Shown here piece after piece: positions 37,300-48,670 of a stretch of 64,000 nucleotides of DNA (its first letter is position 1; each line of letters begins with the position of its first letter). The stretch comes from Ilex aquifolium (lineage: Eukaryota; Streptophyta; Magnoliopsida; Aquifoliales; Aquifoliaceae), in NCBI GenBank assembly GCA_951799425.1, contig OX637393.1, forward strand, positions 10,846,744 to 10,910,743, written 5' to 3'. The translations under genes were made by a program, and so were the position numbers. Under the pieces are notes generated by a model. The model was given only the letters and a program-made list of their open reading frames with translations, was not told the origin of the DNA and ran no database searches.

Positions 37300-37619
37300 T
37301 TGAATGAAAAGATGATACATATACATTTTTTTATTAAATGCTCTTGACTATAAAACTATTTTTCTACTAGAATAAAGAGTTTATTGGAGTTGTCTAAAAA
37401 ATTTGACACTCTATTTCAAATTTTCATCAAACATGCTTTCTATTTACAAAAAATGTTCTCTAAAATAAAAAGTACTATTGGATATTCTCTTACAACTGAT
37501 TGAGGTTATTCATGATCGAACACAATATTCTATGATCGATTATGAATAACTTTAATCAATTGTACCTTCATCTAAAAAATGTGTAATTTAACTGCTAAAA
37601 AAAATAACTTTTGGTATGG

Positions 37620-38800
37620 AATTTTGTTTTTTGGGATACCCTATTGCTACAAGTTCACTTTTGCAAGGTCACTACTAGCAGAAACAAGTTTTTGGCACCA
37701 ATTCTCAACAGATTAGTCTTAGGTTTAAACTTGCTCACACTTTGATAATATTGTGATTGATTTCATCTTTTTTTTAAAAAAAACTTTTATAATATTGTGA
37801 ACGGTAATGCTATGCTGCCCAAAAAAATCTCTAAATTTATTTGCCCAATGCACATGGCATATTCCACATGTATTTGTGGGACCCAATGATTTAAAGTCTT
37901 TCCCTTACCAAACTGACACGTCTACACTACACGACGCCACTTGCCCAAAGAAAATATATCCCCGGCTGAGTTCTTCATATGCTTTTTCTTCTCCGGTGAG
38001 TTCTTCCTTATCAGATTAGGTGTAGCAACAGAGAAAATTGACCGACAAGCTTGAACTTCACCGGTGATACAAAGTCTTCCATCAAACTCGATGCCGTAGT
38101 CGGGAGCTCCATTGTCTCCAGCTTCTTCCAGCACCTCATTTTGAAAGAAGCTATTTTTGGTTTTTTCTTGGTCCAATTATTTTTGGTTTTGTTTTTTATT
38201 TTTTCAAATTGGGTTTTTGTGTATCTTTTCTTTTTTGAACTAAATTTTTTGTGTATTTATTATTATTGATCCCAAAAACTGCACCAATGGAATGTAAGAT
38301 GACGTGACAATCGTCAGTGGGCTCCTGCAAAGAAGTCGAAGACCGGAGGGACTCCAGTGATCAACCTTTTGATGATTAAGTTAGTAAAGGCGAAGAGGAT
38401 TAATTGGAATTGAGCTGGGAGGAATTACTTATTTGGCTCATAACTAGCCCCTCTCCTTTATAGGCTGAGCTCTTTGTTACCGTTGAAGCTCTTCAGCTAC
38501 CTCTTGAATGAGGTGGCAAGGAAAATGGAACCTCCATCCTGAAATGTTCGAACTGGTTTGAGCTATTATTGTTGGATATGGGCGAGCAAGTTGATATGTA
38601 GTTTTGGATTATGGAGGAGGATGTATCACATCAGATTATGTCCTCTGATTCACATGCTCACCTCATGGCTATCTCCATCACATGCCCAACCATTCATGTG
38701 CTCGTCTTAGGGCTAATTCTATTTCCTTCAGTTGCCCCCTAGCTCAGACAAGTGGAAAGCACGCTCTATGCATTAATTACACTTGCTCGTTAGATAGGAT
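37620..38800. other. Intergenic sequence, T-rich
   Basis: No gene is supported. A T-rich stretch at 38150-38270 gives spurious hydrophobic frames. The part from about 38290 probably belongs to the leader side of the next transposon fossil. Confidence 0.45.
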
Positions 38801-41800
38801 TGGAATCATTTGCTTCGTGCACGCAACCGCCAAAGAGCCATTATGGGCCCAATATATATGAGTTATCCTTTTACTACTCTGGCTGTCTTTAAGGGCTTCT
38901 GGAATTTTGTACGCCTTTGCCTCTTTGCCCTAATCCTTTTTTGCTTTCTTACTTCACCACTATTCCTCGTTCTAGAGCGCATAGGTTGGAGTAATATATT
39001 CCAATTTCACTTTTATCGCTTTTTCTTTTTGCGATGGAGGAACTCTAGCCTTGAATATTTAGGATTTTTTGTGAGCAAATCTGTTAGTACTTGGCTTGCA
39101 TCTATGCTAGAGTTTTGCCTTTGTTTAGTTGCTAACAGACTTAATCTTTTTCTCCCTTCAAATTTATACATTAACTACCACAGCTTCCCGATTATGGCGA
39201 TCGACTCTGATCAATCCCCCTCTAAGAGTGTTCCGACACTCGTAGCCTAAGCCGAAGCGGCAAACGAGGATTCTGACTCTATCCAAGAGATTGGGTCATC
39301 GACTCTAAGAATCAGTGGGGTTAATAATTATCACAGTTGTCTGAATGAGAGCTCTCTTCAAGAGCTAAAGGCTCAATATTCGATCCTCGACTTTGTGCGT
39401 TTGCGAGTCCCTTCCGCTGATGAGACTAGCAATTCCTTTTTTCCTGATGAGGCTTGCTTCTAAGAGTCTATTCTCAAAGCTAGATTCCATTTTTTGATCC
39501 CTAAAAATATTAGGGAGACCCTTTACTTTATAATCCTTGCTCCTGCCCAACTGACCTCAAATAGTTAGGGTTTTTTTGATTGGTATGGGCGTCATCTGGG
39601 CTAAGGTGAACGGTGCTGGCGTGCAGCCAACCTTTGCTGAGTTTATGCAGTGCTACAAGCTCACCCCTTGCTCTGGGCAAGGCTTGGGGTGGTTCTACTT
39701 CTTGAAAAGAGAAGGTTTGACCTTATTGATAGGCTACTCCTCGAATGTGAAGGAGTAGAAAGATAAGTTTTTCTTTGTTTTCAGTCTCGGTTGGGAATTT
39801 GGTCCCTTTGAGGCTCTTTCTAGTAGCTGCTTTCGGGTTCCCCGCATTTGGGGGACTCTTACCCCTCTTCCAAGTAAGTGCGCTCCCTTTCAACAATTCC
39901 CTATATTGTCTTTGGGTTCTTACTTTTATCCTTTTTAAAGTGCAGATAAATCAGATCCCATTTTCTCTCAGTCGAGGAAATGGATTAAACAGGCGCTCGA
40001 CTATCCCACAAAGGACCTCTCCAAGCTTGTAAGTGGCCAAGCTTTCTTTGAGTGTCTACTGGGACCTTCTCTAGGTGGCCTCGTTATTCCGCTTGCAACA
40101 ACCGCTCTCCCAAAAGGTATAAATATTTCTTTCTATAATTCGTCCTAGTTTCAGACATGCCCTAACTTTTGCAATTCTCCAGCTATGAACCCTAAGGTCA
40201 TTGACAAGAAGTCCCTCTAGGCAGTTGAAGGCAGGAGGGCATCTGAAACCAGCCCCTTTTCTCGCAAGAGACTGAGGATGTTCTTCCCTCGAGTGAACGG
40301 GGTGTCTCCGAGCTCTAATACCTCTCCAACCTATCTTCCATCTGCTAATATCATCCCAGGGGATGCCACCTTTCAGGTTTCCAGTACTAGGCTAGCCAAG
40401 TCTCTCTTTCAAGTGGAAGCTCCCCTTACTCTTCCGACAGACAAAGGAAAGGGTGAGGCTTCGGGAGTTACTGAGTAAAAGTCCTGCACCATACCATCTC
40501 TTTTGACAAGCCCAACAGCTGCTCCTCAGTCCATGTGGGATAATGTGGAGGAGACAATGACTCGGCTTCACCATTTTGTTCATAAGGACGAGGTGCAAGC
40601 CACAAGCCACCTTTGACTTGAGGCCGTCTTGGGTAACCAAAAACTTGGCCCTTATTGTTGGAAAGGTAGACCTTTGACTTCTCTGAGTTTTCTTGTATTA
40701 TCTTTTATTTTAATCCCTTTTCCCTTTTTCAGCTTGCCATCCTTACTACGAGCCTCTCTTACTCTGCTCTTAGCGGGAAGAAGTCATGTGAGGAGGAAAT
40801 CTAGTCTCTTTTTTCCCAGCTAGAGGCAAAAGAGGAGGAACTAGGCTTTGCACGTAGAGACGCTCTCTGCTTCAGGGAGACTACCGAGAAAGCTTCAAAC
40901 AAACTTTCCTTTGTCAAGATGGATAGATACAAGGTCTCGAAGTACAACAGTGAGTTGTTGGCTATGTTAAATAGGGTTACAGTTGAGCTTTCTAAGTTTT
41001 CATTGAGGATCAAGCACCTGGAGGGAGAAAATGAGACCCTTACCCAAAAGGTCCTAGAGCTTTCTGCCTCTTCTGAACAAAAGGAGCTTGAGCTAAAAGC
41101 TACTAGAGCCCTGGCTTTATCTACGTATCAAGATTCCATGGAGTTCAAAGAGGATATGTTGGAGTATTATGTGGATGGGTTTAAGGACTTTAGGAGACAG
41201 GTCCAGAAGAGGTTCCCTGATTTGGACTTTTCTTCTTTCAAATCTGGCAAATTTGTGGCCCCAGTAACTGTTGATGACAAGAAGGTGAGTGATGGTGAGG
41301 AGGTGATCAACTTGCCTTCAACAAAGACGAGGGACGAGTTGGCTTTGGCCTGTGCCAAAGATCCTCTTGATGTTGCCAAGGAAGCGGCTGAGGCGATTGT
41401 TGGTTCTTCGAAAGTCAATACCACTGCTTTTGCCCTGCTCCCTAGAGAGACTACCTGATGTTTTTTTGTAATCCTTCAGATATATTAATAGAAAAATTTG
41501 TTTTAATTTTTGCTCCTTTTTTTCTTAATACTATTAAGACTTGTCTTCGAAGGGACTCATGGCTGACCCATGCTATATTTGAGACCCAAGACTATTTTTA
41601 TTTTAGGTTTAATTTGGGCTAGATTTACCCATTGGTCCAAGTTGGTGAGGGAGACAAACTCGTGTCTTCCTCATGATGTTTGTAAATGACGTGTGAATGA
41701 TAGTTACACTCTACCTTAACTGCCATGCCGCCAAAAGAAATGACTGATGTCGTTTCATCTCCATGATGCTTGTATTCTGCATTTAAACCCATTTAAGGAA

Positions 41801-42138
41801 AAAAGGAGCACCCTCTATTTAAGCTTCTTTAGAACTTTGCATTTTTCACTATCTTCCTCAAACACTCTGTCTACATTTTGCACTTCCAACTTTCTCATGG
41901 ATGCTCAGCGTCAAAATAGAATCTTTAGGAGATGTGCCGAACTTTTCATGGAATCGGCCAGGGCTGACCTATTGGTTCTGAGCATTATGACGATGGTTAA
42001 CCTACTGGCCATTCAAGAATGTTACGGATTTCTTGCTGGGATCCGGGTTCGCGTCCCCAGACCCGACTCCCCCTACAATGTTGTTTCTCCTTGGACTTAC
42101 TTCTTTAAGCATGCCTTTGAGGCTGGTCTTTGGTTTCC

Positions 42139-42199
<61 letters not shown>

Positions 42200-43060
42200 A
42201 TAAGGGCTGTTTTCTCTTACTTCAACTTATGCCCTGCCCGTATCTCCATGGAAGGGTGGGGGTATTCTTGTTGAAGAAATGGTTGTCTGGTGCTTAGCCA
42301 AGCTAGGTCATTCTCCTACACTAGTTGAGTTGATCAACCTCTTCTGCTTGGCCCCCGACAATTAAGGCTTCTACCAATTTCTTCGAAGAGAGGACATGCT
42401 CGAGCTCGTCTCTGAACTTTTACACCCTCCCTTTAGTTGGGAAGGGAGATTCTTCTATGTCTCTAGAGATAGCTGGGATTCTGAAGGGGCTATAGAGACT
42501 GGTCCTTTGGTTTCCCTGATCTGGTACCCTCCATTTAACACAAGTTAGTTTTGTTACTGCTTTTATTGTGAACTCATGCCTTTTTTTTTTTTGCTTTAAA
42601 TGACTCTTGCTTGTTCACGTCTATTTTGGAGAGGCCTCCTTTGTGCTCAGACAAACGGGCCAAGATTGAGAGAGTTGCTGAAGAAGGGCCCATGCCTCTT
42701 AGGAGTTTAATTACCCCTGAGATACTTGCTTTCTTGGGTCTTGGTCCCCCACTTGCTGTTGCGGAGGAGATCCCATATGCAGATGAGGGACCAGTAGCGG
42801 TTTCAGAGGAAGATGATGCAGAACCAACTGTGGAACTGGTGGTTGAGTCTGCTGCCTCTCGTAAGTGGAGCTGAGAAAAGGGATATTCTTCATTTGGGAA
42901 GCAGCAGAAGGGGGCTGACTGAGCTTCGACCATGCTGCTTTTTATTTTCTTTTTCAGAAAAATTGTAGAGTAGTTTGTTAATGAATGAGATGATCGCTTC
43001 TTTGCTCTCCTCCCTGCCCTCTTGAATTTTGAAAGAATGTTAATTTTGTAAAAGTCACAT
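38800..43060 (+). mobile_element. Fossil of a 'putative gypsy-type transposon' family
   Basis: Short coding stretches resemble the plant protein family annotated as putative gypsy-type transposon (Transposase_28 type), with motifs such as the APAQL block near 39540 and a KFFFV block near 39765. The longest open stretch, 40919-41458, is a coiled-coil-like region rich in E, K and L. A further related-looking segment starts near 41740. A TC-rich microsatellite lies at 42139-42199. The family is broken here in many places; the termini were not found. Confidence 0.6.
42139..42199. repeat. TC/TTTC microsatellite
   Basis: Imperfect TC runs with TTTC interruptions lie within the gypsy-type fossil. 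Confidence 0.9.
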
Positions 43061-43077
43061 TTGAACTTTATTCGAAC

Positions 43078-43608
43078 TAGTTGAGGAGCTCGAAAGTCTT
43101 AACTGTACTTCTGTTGAGTCAAATAGACTCAATCCGACTAGGTGAGGGACTTAAAATCCCAACTTTGCTTCTACTGAGTCAAATAGATTCAATCTAAGCT
43201 ACGCGAGGGGATTGAAAGTCCCATCTTTGCTTTCGTTGAATCAAATGGACTCAATCCGAGCTAGGCGAGGGGCTTGAAAGTCCCAACTTTGCTTTGCTTC
43301 TGTTGAGTCAAATAAACTCAATCCAAGCTAGGTGATGGGGCTTGAAAGTCCCAACTTCGCTTCTATTGAGTCAAATAGACTCGATCCGAACTAGGCGAGG
43401 GGCTTGAAAGTTCTAACTTTGCTTCTGTTGAGTCAAATAGACTCAATCCAAGCTAGGTGAGGGGCTTGAAAGTCCCAACTTTGCTTTGCTTCTGTTGAGT
43501 CAATAGACTCAGTCCGAGCTAGGTGAGGAGCTTGAAAGTCCCAACTTTGCTTCTGTTGAGTTAAATAAATTCAATCCGAGCTAGACGAGGGGCTTGAAAA
43601 TCCTAATT
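43078..43608. repeat. Tandem repeat of about 65 bp, 8-9 copies
   Basis: Each unit reads approximately GAGGGGCTTGAAAGTCCCAA, then CTTTGCTTCTGTTGAGTCAA, then ATAGACTCAATCCGAGCTAG. Two units have an extra TTGCT insertion. Copies differ by a few bases each. The array directly follows the gypsy-type fossil. Confidence 0.92.
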
Positions 43609-46126
43609 TCATACTTGCTCATCATAGAAAAAAACTTTATTCTTCTATTGAAAAAGAGATAACACAGCTTTATTCTGAAGCAAGTACATTCAAGATTCAT
43701 GTAAGCTACTGGTAGAATCTTTTTAGGTGTTCCACATTTCAGAGATGTGGTAATTTTGTTTTTTTTTTTCAGAGTTTCCAAATGATAAGTCATAGGTTTT
43801 ACTATCTTTATAACTATATAGGGGTTTTTTATATACAATTTCATTAGAAATAATGAATATTTTTGTAACACAATATTTTTTTAAATTATATTTTTGAATT
43901 TAAAGTAGTAGAGTCAAAATGGAAAAAAAATAAATAATGTATAATTTTATTTATAAATAGGGGAGGAACTGCATCACAAAAAAATAAACACATTCCAACT
44001 AGTTTGACACCTACCCCCTATCTATCATTTGCACAACTCTATCGTTTAAAACGTGTATGTTTAATACATAAAAAAGAAAAGAATACATTATTTATAATAT
44101 CTAAATTTTTAAAACTTCGAATTCCAGTATTGGAGGATTTATTTCCATGTTTTGACTGGGCTAGGCGGGCGGGTGGGCCCATTAGGTTGGGCTGGACGGG
44201 CGGGTTCTTGGGCCGGATTTTAACAGGCTTCTTTTGTGGGTGGGCTATTGGGCCGGGTAATGGGTTTTGGGGTAGGCCAAAGTCTTTTCTTGAAGGATAT
44301 TGAGCTCGGACTCAGGCGGGCCAACATCGAGTCTATTGTGTTTTTAGCCTATTTTTTTCGGGACGGATAACGGGACTCGTGGGCAATCTCGCCCATGGAC
44401 ACCCCCTAGTAATAGAGTCTCCAAATGAATAACAACAATTCATTTCTCTCAAGTGAACATTTCAAGTTTTAAAATTAAATCTACAAATCTTCAATTATCT
44501 TCAATTCTTTGTTTATTCTCAATCCCCGATCCTCTCACCAACCTCAACCTAAAAAATATGTAAGGGTATTTACCCAAAAGAAATTCAAGTATGGGTGAGC
44601 TCAATAAGCCTAGTAGGCTATTTATGTAACACTCCAAAATTCACAATTATCGACATTAACTATGTATAACCCATTAAACTATGCGAGCATGCTAAAATAT
44701 TATTAAATCCATACAACCATGCATTATCCAATATCTAACTAAATAAAACTCAAATAAAACATAAATAAATCCTTAAGGTTACAACCAAAACCAAAGTAAT
44801 AATACTGCAACCAACTAACTACCAGAAATTAAAAATATTGTTTCATCATTAGAGTGCATAATTTATAAACTAAAGAGAACATCTCTAAACATCTACTTTC
44901 GGATCCACGACATGATTCGCCTCAATATTCCAATCTACCTGTTCACCTAGAGTTATATCTTTCTCAATGCTAAAATCTGAAAATTGTTTATATCGTAAGA
45001 TGAGCAAACAAGCCCAATAAAAAAACATTTTCAAACACAAACAAAAATTAGAAATCACAAAAATAGGTAAGTCTCACTTATAAAATAACATATGTTAATT
45101 TGAAGTAAAATAGTGACAGTTAATGAGATCTCAAGTTTATGGTACAAAATAGTAAAGTTCATAAAAGAGCAGAATCAATTCTTAAAACAATAGATAATCA
45201 CCATTTTATACTCATGTACGTAGGTAGACTAACATGAATCCACAAATCGAGAATATCCTGGCCTACACTTACACACACCATCATCCAACCAATCATCGTA
45301 AGGATACAACACTTTAGGAATGACATATACCGACGAATGGTAGTCATGAATCTTTCCCAGTAATAGTATACTAGCTCCAAGCCTCAATCCCCATGAGTGA
45401 ATAATACAAATTCTTGAACCTTGCAAGGAACCAAGCAATCCCACTATGAGTATATGCACTTTACGATATACGATCGAATGTAACCCACGTTCATCAGACT
45501 CACTAATACACAAGATAATAACAATGATTTTCCTTAAAATTCACTTATAATCACGAATCGTGGCTTCACCATTGTCAAAATAGAATCACTTCAAGAAAGC
45601 ATGCAAGAGATCTTCAAGAAACATCTTTAAATTGATTATAATCAAGAACTAAAATATTTAAATCAATAACATGAAATTTGTTATTGGAATCTAGGATTTG
45701 TTCTTGCAATATGCACTAATATGCTAGATTCTCATTGCATACCAATATGCACTCCCTGTGGTTAAGTTCTTGGAATCTAGGATTTGTTCGCAATCGATTT
45801 CGGACTATGGTATTTCCTGCTATCAATTCTCTTTGTTAGTTTGCTTGTTATTGTTGTCAACCTCTAGATTCTAAAATGATATTTCAAGAGTTTTTAGTTG
45901 AAAACATAGATTGATTGGTCGCAAGCCGTATTTGCAATGTTTCATGAAGTATTTGGAATGTATTTAACTTCAATGTGCTGTGCTGATCCAAATACTTGCC
46001 TTTGAATTTCATATTGTATGGACTCAAAAACTACCAAGAAAGACATGTTTGTTGAGTGATACTTTGATGAACCACATTCTACAACAACTGAATAGTTTTC
46101 TAGCATAAAATTATGATCATGCTTCT
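43609..46126. other. Intergenic sequence with repeat debris
   Basis: No gene is supported. A GC-rich stretch at 44155-44400 with GGGCGGG and GGGCCGG words ends in ACACCCCCTA, like the right end of a hAT element, but no left end was found. An LTR-like start (TGTAACACTCC) lies at 44634. The rest is AT-rich, and the right end is the 3' side of the BBE-like gene. Confidence 0.45.
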
Positions 46127-48458
46127 CTATTTGTATTGCCTTCTCAACGTAGGAAGCGGCGGAATACTTTGTTCATTCCTGAAGAAATTGTCTGGATCAA
46201 CCTCGCTCTTCACTTGTGCCAATCTCTCAAAGTTACCCTTGAAGTACTTTCTTCCCCAAACCACTGCTTGTGTGTAGCTTGAGTTATCCCCCGGGTTGGT
46301 CCCTAAATCGAGATCCCTATAATTGAAATACGAAGCCCTAGGAGAGTGGGAAACATATAGCTTCATGTACTTATAGAGCCTTCTGATCCAGTTTAAATGC
46401 CTGTTTGTTGCCCCAACCCCATTGACATCCCATTTTACTATGTATTGTATGTTGTACAAATTGCCTTTTCTATGAGGGAAAGGAAGCTCAGATTCCGAAA
46501 TTTCACTCATTTTTTCACCATAAGGATCCATTATCATGAAAACTATCTCTTCTTTCAAAAACATTTCCCAAATCCCTTCCAGTGCACTTTCCGGCATTGG
46601 TTCCTTCACATAGTCTGATTTTGCCTTGAAATTGCTCTTATATGGGACAATTCTGTCGAGTAAAACATCCAAGGGCTCTTCTTTCCCATATCCTGCAAAA
46701 TAGACAATAGATTCAATCCAACTCATTTCAATGCAGTCTTTAGCCCGCATACCCAACTCGGGGAACCTCTCATTCATCAAAGGGATTAGCTCTTCAATTT
46801 TCCCAAGAAATAACGAGTTAAATGAAACTTGGACTGTTTTCTTCTTGCCTTCGCTTTCTCCATTCATATTTTGAATGATAATTCTGACAAACAGATTTTT
46901 GTGTAGTTCATGTGCGATATATTGCCACCGATGAACAAGTTTGGTGGTGTTGTCGTCTAAAGTGTTTGGAACAGTGAAAACAGTCACAATGGGTGGAACA
47001 CGAACCAGTTTGATTTTCCATGAAACTATGATTCCAAAACTTTCAGCTCCTCCCCCTCTAATTGCCCAAAATAAATTTTCACCCATGGTTTTTCTGTCAA
47101 GAATTCTGCCATTGACGTCGATCAAGTAAGCATCTATAATATTATCTGCTGCAAGTCCATATTTTCTCGACGTGGTACCAAACCCTCCTCCACTGAAGTG
47201 CCCACCAACACCTAGTAGAGAAAATTCAAATCAAACTAGTAGACTTAATAATTTGAGAATTTATGTATCTAACAACTATCTAGCATACAATTATCTAGTA
47301 TGCCACGAAAAAAAAAAAAAAAAACCAATTTACATATATGTATTGAGTTGCCCTGTTAGTTTCTTTTCTGGTCATCAGTTGCCCTGCTAGTTTGAACGAC
47401 ATGCAATCACTATCCTAAAGTAAGTGTCATCATGTGATAGTACCTCTTCAATGTGATGCTTAAATTGCCCAAAAAAGCTCAAAAATTATAGTGCCAGCAA
47501 GAATTATGGAAAATGTTCGGTCATAAGGATGATGAGTCACTTGATGATAGTTTAGGATGATCCCATTATGCAACTTGGACCTTCTTATACAGGTTTCAAC
47601 CTCAAGAACACAAAGGCAAAATGGTAAAGCCTAATTATTTTGTAATAAAAAAGCTACAATGATATCTATAATATAAAATAGAGCAGACTTCAATAAGTCC
47701 ATCCGACGGTCTCAAATAGACTCATCAAACGGCCACCAATATCCTTCTCAAAACCATTTACAGTACACAGTGCCTTCAGGTACGGTTACCCTTAGTAATA
47801 TTATAAAAAACAAAGGTAAAGTTGAAAAAAAAAAAAGAGAGATTAAAACGAAAAACAAAATCATATATGTTGAATATTATAAGTCCTAAAAACTTTAATA
47901 AGAATATGAGAAATAAAGTAGCATTTTATACTCAAATTCTAACCCACCTACACTGGGGCACAACCCTGCTGGGAATCCATGGATTTCACTTTCTTGAGCA
48001 ATACTATAATAAAGTTCCCCAATTGTTGCCCCAGATTGAACCCATGCTGTTTCTTTTTCGATATCAATACTGATCGATCGAAGATTGATTAAGTCGATGA
48101 TGACGAATGGTGTTTCGCAGAGGAAAGACTGGCCTTCATAGTCATGGCCTCCGCTTAGAACTCGGATTTGGAAGCCATTCTTTCTGCTACACAGAATGGT
48201 TGCTTGGATTTGGGTTTCTGTGTATGGTGTGATGATGAAGAGTGGTTTTGAGGTTGTGGAATTGACCCATCTGGGATTTTGTTGAAAAGACTGTAGGAGA
48301 TATGAATATGAAGGAGTGACTGAGGGGTAAATGTATTTTGTGGAGTTAATAGAGCTAGTAGAATTGATGGACATGCACTCAATGAAGTCTTCATGAATTG
48401 CATTACACACTCCCCATGAAACTGCTAGCAGTAGTGAAATTATTGCAATGAAACCCAT
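46127..48458 (-). CDS. Berberine-bridge-enzyme-like FAD oxidoreductase, complete
   Basis: Exon 1 is 47948-48458 and exon 2 is 46127-47211, with a 736-bp GT...AG intron. The spliced protein is 531 residues, the usual length. Residues 1-20 form a signal peptide, so it is secreted or enters the endomembrane system. The FAD-binding domain has both residues for bicovalent flavin attachment: H105 in SGGHDYEG and C167 in GLCPSVG, the codon after the valine being split by the intron. The C-terminal BBE domain carries the family motif [11 protein letters not shown]-like enzymes oxidise alkaloid intermediates, monolignols or oligosaccharides; the substrate here is unknown. The start is supported by the signal peptide and by AAATGG context, with a CT-run leader before it. 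A TATATAG lies near 48520. A related gene lies at the right edge of the window. Confidence 0.94.
47212..47947 (-). other. Intron of the BBE-like gene
   Basis: The intron holds an A-rich run (47308-47324) and a dispersed repeat at about 47685-47780 that is related to 14470-14570. Confidence 0.8.
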
Positions 48459-48544
48459 TTACTCTCTCTCTCTCTGATTGTAGAATTAGAGGTTGAACTA
48501 ATAGCTGTATAAACATATTAGCTATATAACATAGTCCTCTTGTT

Positions 48545-48670
48545 CCCTGGGTTGTATCGAGAGAATATTCAACATAGCCGACTATGGGGATGTGCTCTCT
48601 ATATTAGGTCGAGAGAATATTCAGCATAGCCGACTATGGGGATGTGCTCTCTATATTAGGTCGAGAATAT
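48545..48670. repeat. 52-bp tandem repeat upstream of the BBE-like gene
   Basis: Two near-identical copies and a partial third contain CGAGAGAATATTCA, CATAGCCGACTATGGGGATG and TGCTCTCTATATTAGG. The first two copies differ at a couple of bases. It lies about 90-210 bp upstream of the start codon, so it falls in the proximal promoter. A GGGGATGTGCTCTCT match recurs at 50765. Confidence 0.88.

Larger units (their letters stand above)
33992..37619. mobile_element. Outer TIR element of a nested stack
   Basis: The left end, ACCATATCAAAAGTTATAAT, faces an inverse right end containing ATAACTTTTGGTATGG. Both arms also carry ATGATCG words and CTCTATTTT-type words. A second TIR element (about 34328-37299) sits inside. 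No clear target duplication was found, so the superfamily is open and the borders are approximate. Confidence 0.55.

Noticed and set aside
40919-41458. 179-codon coiled-coil-like frame as a host gene
   Set aside because: Its neighbours on both sides belong to the gypsy-type transposon family and the region fits that element.
44155-44410. hAT element with GGGCGGG words ending ACACCCCCTA
   Set aside because: The left end could not be found, so no bounded element is claimed.
44634-45600. Gypsy LTR starting TGTAACACTCC
   Set aside because: No matching end or 5-bp duplication was found.
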